A DNA stretch of 64,000 nt from Tilletiopsis washingtonensis (lineage: Eukaryota; Basidiomycota; Exobasidiomycetes; Entylomatales): assembly GCF_003144115.1 (NCBI RefSeq), contig NW_020312010.1, forward strand, positions 504,428 through 568,427. Reading direction: 5' to 3'. This document shows positions 1-10,357 of this stretch, in pieces. Every line of letters starts with the position of its first letter. Within the stretch, counting starts at the first letter, position 1. The position numbers and the translations under genes were made by a program. The notes below the pieces were generated by a model, which was not told the origin of the DNA, did not search any database, and saw nothing but the letters and a program-made list of their open reading frames with translations.

Positions 1-982
1 GCTCACGCCGCATAGTCCTCGCCCGGCGTCCTGCCCTCGCCGTACAGCACGCCCTCGACTGCGAACGCCACGTCGCAGCGCTGCTTGCGCCCACTGAAGG
101 AGCCATCGGCATTGCGCTCGGGCAGCTCGCGCGAGCGGCAGATGATGGCGTCCCAGAGATGCTGCAGCGTCTGGTCTGCGCGGATGTCGATCACCTGCGC
201 GCGGTAGAAGCCCGGATGAAAGACGTGCTTGGCCAGGGGCGGCTCGGTCGCGATGTCGCCGCGCGTCAGCACCTCGCGCGAGTAGACGACGATGCTGAGG
301 ATTGCCACGTCTCGCGACAGGCGAGGTGATGGCGGTCGCGCATCGGTGCGTAGCATATGTGAGGCCGTCTGCAAGGACAGACGGTGTGAGCAGCGCCCGC
401 AGTGACAGATCCAGATCGCTCACGCTCTTGGCCAGCACGTTGCCCAAGTGCCGTGGATCGCGTGCAGTGAAGAGGTTGATCTCGAGAGGGTGCTCCTGGA
501 AGCTGCGCATGGCTTCAGCCTTAGCAAGCTCATACCCATTCGCACAGTACGCACCGAAAGGCCGGCGGCACACGCTTGTAGAGCTCGTCGACCTTCGCGA
601 GGGCCTCGTCCGGCACGGCCTGCAGCGGCTTGGCGCCCTTCTCCTCGCGCGCCCAGGTGAGCCAGCGGTGGCGCACGCCGCGTGCAAGCATCTCATCGCT
701 GGCCAGCTGCTGCGTCTCTGCACGCAGGCTCGCCAGCGAGATGCGCTGCGCGACTGCGGCATCGAGCGGCGTGCGTGCCGTCGAGGGCCCGGCCTCGGCG
801 CTGCGGCTGCTGCGCCGTCCCGTGTCTGACTGCCCAAAGAGCTCTTGCGGACTCAGGCCCAAGGAGCCATGCCGGACCGGCGGCATGGTGCCGATTTGAT
901 GTGAGCCTGGCTTGAGCCAAAGCGAGACGCTGTGGTGCTGCGCGTTGCGGATGTTGAGGAGATGAGGCAACGCCTGCGGCAC
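1..982 (-). CDS. SNAPC3: snRNA-activating protein complex subunit 3 (SNAPC3-like), 3' part cut by window edge
   Basis: SNAPc binds proximal sequence elements of snRNA genes and supports their transcription by Pol II/III. Exons: 555-982, 424-502, 7-368; an intron begins at base 6 and the gene runs off the left edge. The 428+79 nt junctions keep phase. The third exon carries the core stretch FHPGFYRAQVIDIRADQT, then LQHLWDAIICRS and a DVAFAVEGVLYGE segment, matching the SNAPC3 family region just before its C-terminal zinc-binding domain, which would lie outside the window. The N-terminal 140 residues are Ser/Ala-rich. The start at 982 is the first ATG of the open frame; a further upstream exon cannot be excluded. 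It is divergent from MED14. Family recognition is by memory of conserved residues. Confidence 0.75.
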
Positions 983-1664
983 GCGGCTTGCCTCGCACGG
1001 CCGCCTCGCGCTCCGACGAGCTTCCAGCCGGCTTGCCCCTGACCGCCAAAGTCAGAGTGCCGTTGTGCACAAGGGCCGCATTCGTACTCTTCGCAGCGCG
1101 AGACGGAAGAGATGGAGCTGCATCGAGGTCCCCGACGGTCGGTGCTGCACAGGGCCGAGCAGGCGCTGAGAACGAGGGGCCTCACCGCCGCAGGGCGCGC
1201 CGAGGCGCTGCCGATGCCGGAGCGTCGCCGGCGCACCTTGCGTCACCAGCAGCAGCCGCGCAACACCTGGCGCTGGCCGCGCACGCGTGTCGCAGCACTC
1301 CACCCCACCTCCATCCTCACACACGCACAGCACCCGCTTCGCCGCCGTGCGCACCCTCTCTCGCCCTCCGCCTATCCTTACCCGCCCGCTGCACTGCTGC
1401 TGCGCCGAGCGATCCTGTGGGCAGCGGCCAGCGCGGCGCACGGCCAGAGCGTCGTCCACTCCTTCGCGCACAGCGCAGCCAGGCTGCGAAGCAGCGCCAG
1501 ACGCATCGCTCTGCCTGCCACTTCAGCACCGCGCCTGCGAGTATCGAGCTGCTGAGCGCCGCACGCTGCCTCGAGCGCTTGCTCTCGCCTGGCTGCGTGC
1601 CGCATCGTAGCCGATGCACTCGCCGCGCCGCGCACATGCCTCGTCGCCGCTCGCAGGCGCCGAC
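983..1664. promoter_or_regulatory. divergent promoter region SNAPC3/MED14
   Basis: Gene-free stretch between two divergent genes. The part nearest MED14 (about 1270-1400) is rich in C/T and CA runs, as expected for a 5' leader. No TATA box or other defined site was recognised. An ATG at 1614 in frame with MED14 would add 17 Ala/Arg/Ser-rich residues to its N-terminus. Confidence 0.5.
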
Positions 1665-4600
1665 ATGACCGCTCCCGGCAGCGTCAATGGCGGCTACGTC
1701 GGCAAGATGGGCGCTCCGGCTGCCAATGGCAACGGCGACCTGCCGGCGCTCGGCATGCCGCCGCCTGCCAGCATGCTGGCGCCGGCCGCAGCGGCCAATG
1801 GTGCACACACCTGGCCCGAGGCAGGGCCCTCGTCGCTGCAAAAGCCAGGCGCCGGCGCAGCCAGCGAGGCCGCTGCGCTGCTGCTGCGCACTGAGCGGGC
1901 GCGCAAGAAGGCTCGTCTGCGCCAGGCCGAGGGTATCAGCCGCGAGGAGCTCGAGCGCGAGCTCATCCCCGAGACGGAGGGCCTGGTGCCGCTGGGCGCC
2001 GTCGTCGCACGGCTTGCCAACTACGGCTTCGAGACCTTCACAAACCTCTCGGAGACGCTGCCTACGCTCTCCTCCGCCGAGCGCCGCGCCAAGATCTTCG
2101 CCGCGGCGCTCGACGTGCGCAAGCAGCTCGTCAAGCTGCTCGTGCTGGTGCAGTGGAGCAAGTCGGCGCCGGAGCTGATGGTTGCGCGCAACCTCATCGC
2201 GCTCATCTGCGGGCAGTTCGGACAGGCGCAGGATGCCGCAGATGCGCTCATCGAGGTGCGCAACTCGCTGCCCGCGGCTCGGATACGCACAGCCGACTTG
2301 GCGTCGGCCATCGACGTGCAGGGCTCTGGCGAGTACCCACGGCTCCCTTCGGCGCTCAAGGATGCGTACGTGCAGCCGGCGCCCTTCTCGGATACAGAGG
2401 CGCTGGCCATCGTGCGCGAGCTCGACACTGCGCTCTGCTTGCGGCTCGCCACAGTCGAGGTGGTGCCCCTGCAGATGTCCGACTACTCAATAGCGGACGG
2501 CCGCGCGTCGTTCTTCGTCTCGAAGCTCTTCGAGGCGAGGCTGACGCTGTCTGGCGCCGACGAGACAGACCGCTGGTATCTGCTCGACGTGCTGTTCGAC
2601 TTCCGCATCACTGGTGCAGGCGCAGACATCTTCCCTCGGCGGCCGAAGAAGCACGCGCGCGCCACGCTGCTCGCTCAGACAGACGCTGAGCTCACGCCGC
2701 GCTCGCCCGCGGCGGCGCTGGAGGGCGCGAATGAGCCAGAAGGATCCGCCGCCGAGCGGCAGGAGGGCGATGCGGCGTCGGAAGCTGGCGACTTCCGGCG
2801 CAGAGACGCACCTCTGATCCGCGCCTTCAACTTCCTGCAGAGCCAGGCGCTCGAGTACCAGCTCGACATCCTGAACTACCAGGCCGTGCAGCTCTCGCGC
2901 GTCTCCTGGGCGCCCACGCTGACGGCCGGCTTCGAGCCGATCCTGCGGCAAGGCGACCCGCGCACGCTGTCGCTGGCGTACTGGCGCAACCGCGCCGGCC
3001 CCAGCACGGCGCCGCCGCCCAAGCTGGGCCAGAAGGTGCTGTGGAACCCGCTGGCCGGCGGCAGCATCAGCATCCGCGTGCGCGACCGCACGCGCGCGAC
3101 TACCGCGGGCAAGAGCGCGCTCCTGTCTCGCCTGCTGTGCCGCGACGTCGCGGCAGTAGAGGCCACACCGGGACAGGAGCTCAAGGAGCAGGAGCTCAAC
3201 GTCGAGTGGAAGGTGGCCGCCGAGCTGGAGCAGCAGCTCGATGTCGGCTGCCTGACGATCGATGCGCAGCACCTGGACATTGAGACGGTGCTGCTGGCTG
3301 CGGTCTCGCGGCATGCTGCTGCCGCCATCTCCGAGCTGCGCAGCCGCGTGTTGAAGAGTCCCTTGAGGCGGATCCTCACCGAGGTGCGCTGTGTCTCCGA
3401 GGCACAAACGCAGCACGGACGGCCGTCACACGTGCTGCAGCTCCCGCTGCATGATCGTCTGCGATTGCTCTTGCGGCTCGATGCGATCTCCGGACGGCTC
3501 TCGCTGGAGCGCAGCAAGGAGAGCGCAGAGGCAGATGGGCCGGTAGCGCTGTCTGCCGAGACGCTCGCGCGCGACAGCGCCACGAAGCGCCTGCAGGAGG
3601 CCTCCGTCCTCGTCAACGACGATCCGAAGCTCCTCGTGGAGGTGCTGATGCGCCAGCGCATCCTCGCGATCCTCGACGACCTCGAGCAGAAGGCGACGTA
3701 TCTTGGCCTGCCGTGCACACGCCGCATGCCGCTGCGCCCTACCGAGTACGCCAAGCTCGGCGCTCAGGTGTCGCTGCTCTACGTGCCGCTGGTGCAGTGC
3801 CCGAGCTACTACCTGGTGCTCAACATCGGCGAGGCTTCGATCAGAGCCGGCCTCATGTGCGCCGGCACGTTCATCGAGGGTGCCATGACCGTCATGGCCG
3901 TGCACTCCGTCGAGTGGCTGGACCGCGAGCGGCTCGGACGCGCGGGCGCCCTCGGCAAGCGGAAGCGCGACATGGCTACTGCCGGAATGCAAGCTGCGTG
4001 AGTAGAGCTGTCGCAGTGCCGACATTCCGCGACTGACCACGCCTGCGCAGACTGGATCTGAGCATCGAGGAGCTCTCCATGATGCACCGCTACAGTGTTG
4101 CTCTGGTCTGCTACCACCAGGTCGAGCAGCAGCTGCGCGCCCGCGGCCTGCCCTTCGTGCACGTCGGTGCGGCCACATCGACGTCCTCGCCGCCGATGGC
4201 GCGCCCGTCCGCAGCAGCAGGACCGAGCAAGCCCTCAGCCGACGCCGCTGTGCCGAGTCTGTGCTTGCGCGCAGAGTCGCTTCTGGGCCCGACGCGCGCG
4301 CTGGTGAAGCGCAACGTCTCGCTGCGCCTCGTCGACTGGTCGGACCGCATGCGCTGCCGCGTCGAGATCTCTGTGCGCCTGCGCAAGGCGCTCGGCATGG
4401 CCAGCCGGCGCATCACCGTCGACGAGGCGACGGGTGACTCGCTCGAGTTCAGTCGCGAGACGCTCGTCCTGACCTTCTCGACGCGCATCATCAGCGACTG
4501 CCTCTCGCGCTTCTTCGCCGAGTGGAACCGCATTGCGCGCGTGACGATGCTCGCTCGCGACGTGGCGCGCGCCGGCCGCTCGGGCAAGGGCAAGGGCCGC

Positions 4601-5555
4601 CTCGAGCTGCGCAGCTTCGACCCCGAGCGCGTTGTCTTTGCCTATGACCACGGCCTCACGGCTGTCATCCGCTGGCAGCCCTCGCTGGCGCAGATGGGCA
4701 ACAGCTTCTATGCGCTCGAGCTGTCTAGCGACGACGAGACACAGCCAAACCCGCACCGCCTTGTCGCTGCGTCGCTGCAGCGCATGCTTAACGGCATGCA
4801 TGACGGCTCATCGAGCTTCTGGCCATCTTTCATCCAAGTGAGTGCGACCTCGAGCCGCGCCTTCCGGCCAGCTGCTGACCGGCCTTCCTAGCTGTTGCAC
4901 GACACGCTGCCCGTGCTGCGCGTGCTGGCACCTCTCGCAGACACCTGTCTGACCGACGCAGACTGCCCCGAGCCCGAGTTCCGCAGTGCCACCTGGATCC
5001 GCCTGCACTTCTTCGGCCAGTGAGTGTGCCGCGCCCGAGCTTCTCGGCTGCCGCTGACCCAGCCTGCCGCGCGCCAGCTTCGTACTCGACATCCGCTTCC
5101 TGCGCAACTCAAAAGTCCTGTTTTCTGACGGGGCACTCCCGCTGGCCGTGTGCGCTCCGCCGGACGCCCAACAGCCGCTCGCAAAGAAGGAGGAGGATGC
5201 CGCGGCTGCTGCTGCGCCGAAGGCCGACCTCTCTCAACCGCCGCGGGCACCGCGTTCATCTAACCTAGACCAGGCCACCAAGGAGGACTTCGCTGCGCTG
5301 CCGCAGATCTTCAACCCTATACCACGCTTCGGCGACATCGCCGGCCGCGTCGTGCGCCTCGTCACCGCGCCGCAGCCCTCTGCGCCCGCCGCCACAGCCG
5401 GCGAGGCGCCCGCCGCTCGCGACCCGCTGGCCGCCATCAACCTCGGCCGCGCGGTGCTGTGCGACTGCGCAGACGACGTTGCGCGCCCGGTCCTGCAGTC
5501 GCTGCTCGACCAGATGCGGCAGGCGCTCGCTGCCGAGCCCTCCGCAGCCGCCTGA
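1665..5555 (+). CDS. MED14: Mediator of RNA polymerase II transcription subunit 14 (Med14/Rgr1)
   Basis: Med14 is the backbone subunit that joins the head, middle and tail of Mediator in the nucleus. Exons: 1665-3997, 4051-4837, 4892-5019, 5078-5555; 3726 nt, 1241 aa, all junctions in phase. After a disordered Ala/Pro-rich N-terminus, the Med14 N-terminal signature starts near residue 108 (VPLGAVVARLANYGFETFTN, then SETLPTL). It continues through VRKQLVKLLVLVQWSK and, further on, a DVQGSGEYPRLPS segment, which is how the family begins. An acidic linker near residues 345-385 interrupts the first half. Exon 2 joins as LDLSIEELSMMHRYSV. The start at 1665 is preferred because the sequence upstream looks like leader; ATG 1614 is possible. 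The length is in the usual fungal range (about 1000-1300 aa). Confidence 0.93.
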
Positions 5556-5700
5556 GCGGCCATCACCTGTACAGAATGCATGCATGCAGTCTGACACGCT
5601 CCTGCCTGAGAAGTGCCAGTCGATGACCTGGGTCTGAGCGTGGCTCTTCGTCTGGCATCTCGTGTGACTCGCGCGAAGACGTTGCATTCCGTCGTGGCCC

Positions 5701-6281
5701 CTACCGCGAGCCGGCCGGCGTGTTCATCGCCGGCGGCGGCGCCGAATCCTTGGCGCGCAGGCCTTCTGACCACACCGCCTGCGAGTCGTCCTGCGTCCGT
5801 GCGCGCTGGAGCAAAGAGGCGTGAGTACAGGGTGCGGATCGCAAGGACTACCTTGCCCCACTGATGCCCTACTGGGGCCCTGTTGAGGACCTCTCGACAC
5901 GCCGCCGCCCGGTCACCGGAGACTTTGACCGGGGCTGCTGCGCCGCCAACCTCTGGCTGCCCGGCCCGTGCTCCACCTCGCCCGCCACTCACCGCAATCT
6001 GCTCGGCGTAGGCGGCCTTGCGGCGCGTGGCATCGCGCTGCGCATCGACCTTCTTCTTGAGCTCGGGCGAGAGCTTGTTGTAGAACTGCTCGTCCGACGG
6101 CGTCGTCACTGCGCGCGAGGAGGGCGGGGCGGTCAGCCGCTGGCGTCTTGCTGCGAGCTGCATCTGCAGAGCAGGCACGGGCTCGTGGCGGCGCTCACGC
6201 ACCCTTCATGATGCCGTAGCCAAGGGCGATGACGGCGCCGCCGCTGATGAGCGCGCGGCCGAGAGAGGGTGGGGCACTCAT
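5701..6281 (-). CDS. CBP4: Cbp4-like assembly factor of mitochondrial cytochrome bc1 complex
   Basis: Cbp4 is a small inner-membrane protein that helps assemble cytochrome b into complex III. Exons: 6203-6281, 5993-6108, 5701-5805; 300 nt, 99 aa, phases 1 and 0. A single predicted membrane segment (ALISGGAVIALGYGIM, residues 10-25) is followed by the family motif TTPSDEQFYNKLSPELKKKV, which parallels yeast Cbp4 (TTPTDQQ...LSPEL). A basic helix follows, then a tail with DDSQAVWSEG, comparable to the PIW-containing tail of yeast Cbp4. The gene was found only by splicing three short pieces. The second intron (187 bp) is longer than usual here. It lies 145 bp after MED14, convergent with it. Confidence 0.85.
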
Positions 6282-6543
6282 GCTTGTGAGGTGTGTGGGG
6301 TGAACAGAGCGAGACGCTGGTGGTGGGAATGCAAGGTGGAGTGAGTGGCGCGTCCACAGCAGGCGGCACAGCGCCTTGTGCTCACGTCAGCACCGCTGCG
6401 CTCGCGCCTCTTGGACGAGGGCGCGTGACCCCACGGCCCCGCTCCTTCGCATGCTTCTCCATCACGGTCAAGCTCGTGGGTGTGCGCGACAGCACAAGTC
6501 TCATCGCGGCGGCAGGAGCTCGAGACACAGGTGCGGAACTGGA
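6282..6543. other. short intergenic region between CBP4-like and GH92 genes
   Basis: 262 bp of upstream DNA of the CBP4-like gene and 3' DNA of the GH92 gene, both on the minus strand. No gene or distinct site seen. Confidence 0.5.
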
Positions 6544-9439
6544 TCAGATTCGAGCACCTTCCGCTCGCCGTGAGCCCCATTCCTGCGGGCTGTCCGCCAG
6601 CTCGATCTCCCAGTGCCCGCCCTGCTCCAGCTGGCGGTGTGTGATGCTGGGCTCGTGCAGCGCCTCGCCGTTGATGCGGAAGGAGCGCACGTACTTGCGT
6701 CCACTGCTCGAGCCGGACGCAGAGATGACGAGGCGGTGCCCGGGAATGTGCGGCAGGCTGACGGTGACCTCGTCGAAGAAGGGCGCGCTGGGGGCGGGGC
6801 GGTCAGATGCCTGCGAAGGGGTTCGATGCGCGAGCACAGACTCACCCGACGACGACATAGCTCCCAGACGCAGGGTTGATGGGGTACAGGCCAAACACGG
6901 CGACCCAGATGTACCACGCCGACATCTGTCGTGCGCCGTCAGCGTCGCCCTCATGGTTGCCTTCTGTCGACTCACCTGTCCGAGATCCTCATTGCCGCCC
7001 AGGCCATCAGGCCGGTCGCTATATTCTTGCTCTGCAATCTCGCGCACCAGCTCTTGCGAGCGCCAGGCACGACCGAGCGCGGCGTAGAGCGCAGGCACGT
7101 GGTGGCTGGGCTCGTTCGAGTGATCACTAGTGAAGCGTCAGTCGGCGCCTCCCGGCGACCCGCAGTTGCGCTCACTTGTACCCGCCGGCAAAGTACTCGT
7201 CGAGCTTGGAGAGCAGCTTCTCGGTGCCGCCGTGTAGCTTTGCGAGGCCCGGCAGGTCGTGTACTACATCGAATCTGCAGATCATTCGTCAGCTCCTGCA
7301 TCGGCGGCGCCATTCCTCGCTTCTCACAGATACGTCCAGCGATTGCCTGCTCAAGTTGCATCAGTACGTGCCAAGTGACTTGCTGGCATTCTACTCACCT
7401 TCGGTGAAGCCGTCATCGCGCGCCTTGGGAGCCTCAAGCGGCTCGTTAAGGAAGGAACCATTGGAAAAGCGCGGCGCAAAGAAGCCTGTTTCCTCGTTGT
7501 ACACATGCCGATAGTTGCCCGCTCGCTCAGCGTAGAAGCGCGCTGCGTCGACGTGGCCGAGCTGCGTGGCGACCTGCGACACGCACCAGTCGCACGATGC
7601 GTAGTCTGACGGGCGCGTGAGCACAGGCACGTGCAGAGAGAGCCAAGGGCAAGCTCACCAAGAGTGCGCGAGACGGACTCCGCCGTGCGGTCGTGCGGCA
7701 CGTAGCCCGTCTTCTTGTAGTACGTGAGGCCAGCACGCGCCTCGATGGGCGTGTACTCCTCGCGGTCGGCGTACTGCAGCTCAGTGTCGCGCTCGGGCGG
7801 CACGTCGGCGTTCTTCTGCACGGCCTCCCACGCAAGCGTCTTGTTGAAGCCCTCGACGCCCTTGACGAGCGCCTCGGCGATGAGCGAGTCGCTCCAGGTA
7901 GAGATCATGATGCTGGGTTGCGTCAGATTGCTGCTGGTGCAGGCCATCACTGCTGACTCACTTCGTCTCGGCGCCGTTGGCCCACATCGGCAGATAGCCA
8001 GGCTCGCCGCTGCGAGGACCAGACTGCAGATAGATGTCCAGGAGCGAGCGCACCATAGTGGCGACGCGGTCGTTCGCGAACAGGATGGTAGCAGCCCAGC
8101 CAGCACGCCACGTGTCCCAGATGGACCAGGACTGGTACGCGGTGCCCTTCTCCACGCGATCAGTGTAGAGCGAGTAGTACGCTGGCCCGTCGGCGGTCTC
8201 CTCTGAGTGCAGTGACGGGAACTGCAGCGCGTGAAAGAGTGCCGTGTACACGATGCGCTCCTGCGTGGCGCTGGCATTGCGCAGCTGGACCACGTCGAGC
8301 AGTCGGTCCCACTTGTGCGCAGTGGCACGCGCGACGGCGGCTGCATCGTCGGCTTGTGCGATCTCGTGCTTCAGATTCAGGCGCGCTTGTTCGACGGCTT
8401 CGACAGAATCAGCGAGAGAACCGGCACCGAGGCAGACTCTTGCTCACAGATCAGCGACATCCCGACTCGGATGCGCACACAGGCAGTGTTCGAAGGAAAC
8501 GTGACGTACTGAGGCCATGATCAGCGCACGTTCAGAGCGGGCTCGTGTCGAGCTTACAGCTGCGAGATCCTCCTCATTCCAGCGCCCCAGCTCCCCGACA
8601 TGCAGCTCCGTGCCCGTGGCATTCGTCACGGCGGTCCCGAAGCCTTGCCACTCAGCCGCACAAGCTCCCTTCTTGTCGAACTGCGCCACGAAGAAGCCCT
8701 TGAAGTTTGGCGCCTGGTGCGGGCCAAGCTTGTAGTCCATGCGCTCGGGGCTCCAGCCGGATATCTCCTGCCGTGCCGGATCGATGTACACTGCGCCGCG
8801 CCAGTGCGGCCGCGTGGCTTGCACCACGACGAACCGCGACTCGGCGTGCGGACCGGTCTGCTCAAAGGCGTACTCGAGCACAGCGGAGTGCTCTGCGCCA
8901 GCCAGTGTGAGGTTGAAAGCCGCACCGTCGAGCTGTGAGCCGGCGTCGACACGCAGCGAGTAGCGCTCGACACGAGCGTCCTCATCGGCGTGCGAGAAGG
9001 GCAGACTTCGCTCCTTCGGCGTGACGCGCACGGCGCCGAAGCCAGCGGCCAGCTCGAGCGGTGCGAGGTCGCCCATCCATACCGCAGGCTGCCGCGTGAG
9101 AAGCACGCCCTGATGCGTCTTGTCGTGAAAGTAGTAGCCTTCACTCGAGACAAAGTTGCGGCGTGTCATGGGCGTGGCACGGATCGCAGCGAACGGCGGC
9201 GCCGGCGTGGGCGAGAGGCCGGCGTAGGCGTCGGGCACGTACTCGTCCGGATTGGGACCTGCTGTGCCGATGAGAGGATCGACGAAGCGGCTGTTGCCTT
9301 GCCGGGATGCGTGGCCGACGCTCATCGGCGCGCCCAGCGGCCACTGATGTGGGCGCTGGCCATGCTGGTGCCCGCTCGCTGCGCTGCACACGAGCAGCAG
9401 AGCTCCCACGCCCGACCGCAGCGTGTTCGATGGCCTCAT
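6544..9439 (-). CDS. secreted glycoside hydrolase family 92 (alpha-mannosidase type)
   Basis: GH92 enzymes are calcium-dependent exo-alpha-mannosidases; secreted fungal members trim mannose glycans. Ten exons: 8558-9439, 8448-8508, 7962-8397, 7659-7912, 7399-7605, 7328-7346, 7176-7274, 6976-7126, 6846-6925, 6544-6787; 2433 nt, 810 aa, every junction in phase. The start at 9439 gives a signal peptide (MRPSNTLRSGVGALLLVCSA). Family marks: FVDPLIGT, YSLYTDRVEKGTAYQSWSIW followed by DTWRAG, LPMWANGAET, the acidic DWCVSQVA region, HSNEPSHHVP, and GGNEDLGQ joining MSAWYIW. Exon 6 is only 19 nt and restores GNRWTYLFDVVHDL, which is expected at that place. The TRQPAVWMGD segment fits the fungal extracellular subgroup. 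Substrate linkage cannot be told from sequence. Confidence 0.93.
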
Positions 9440-10357
9440 CCACGTCTCTGCGTCTGTGCTTGATGGCCTTGCGGTGATGGTCGAGTGTGAAGAGGCCGCG
9501 TACCACAGCTTGAGCGCGCCGCCGCGCGGCCGTCTCGCACCCGCGCCTTGCCGCACCGCGGCGCGCCCTCTCAGACGGCGCTCCTTCTCCGCATCCCATT
9601 AGCCCCTCTTCCAGCTGTCAAGCGGCTGTGATGGAGACCCGCACACTGCACACTGCAACTGGATCTGCCTCTGTCGACGCAGCGCTCGAGCAGCGACGAC
9701 GAGCCGGAGCAGCCGCCGCGCCGCAACTGCCGAAGGATCGCCGCCCTTGCTCCTCCACCCGCAGCGCGCAGCGGTGCCCGAGGGTGCAGGCGTGGAGCCG
9801 AAAGCGCGCATGACAGGTACCCCGGAGCGAGCGTGCAGCGCCGCCGTCTTTGCCTCCTGCTTGTCGTGGCGCTCCGAGCATGCAGCCACCTGCGTCTGTG
9901 TGTGCTGCTCTCGCATCCCTCTGCGGTCGGCTCTTGATCCTCCAGCTCTGCGTGGACGAGCGGGCGGAGCGCTGGCAAGCCCGCGAGACAGCGAGCGGGC
10001 TCGGCGGCAGCGGTGCCGATGACGCGGACGCGGCGCATAGGGCGCGCGGCGATATGCTGCAGCCGCAGACGAGGTGCCGCGATGCCGCTGCCGCTTTGGG
10101 CGCGCCTCCGCTCCGCAGCGCTGCCGTCGTCGCAGGCGGCCTGCCTGCCCCGCCAGCAGCTGTGCTGCAGCATCCAGCCGATGCTGTGCCTGAGCGCGTC
10201 GACGGCGCCGCGCCGGCTCGCCGCCGAGCTGTCGCAGCCGCGAGGCGACGTCTCGGCGTGGAGACGCTGCTGCACCGCCCCCCCTCTCCTCACCACCCAC
10301 CCTCTCGCAGCCCCCTCGGCATCGCGGCCAGCACACCTGCCGCGTCCGCGTCTCGCG
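9440..10357. promoter_or_regulatory. divergent intergenic region GH92 / hypothetical protein
   Basis: 918 bp upstream of both the GH92 gene (minus) and the hypothetical gene at 10358 (plus). Open frames cross it on both strands, but their translations are Arg/Ala/Pro-rich and look like by-products of high GC. A C-rich leader (ccccccctctcctcaccacc at about 10277) precedes the plus-strand gene. No defined element recognised. Confidence 0.5.

Noticed and set aside
1614-1664. Upstream in-frame ATG of MED14
   Set aside because: Would add 17 Arg/Ala/Ser residues; the next ATG at 1665 starts a more protein-like sequence. Not excluded, only less likely.
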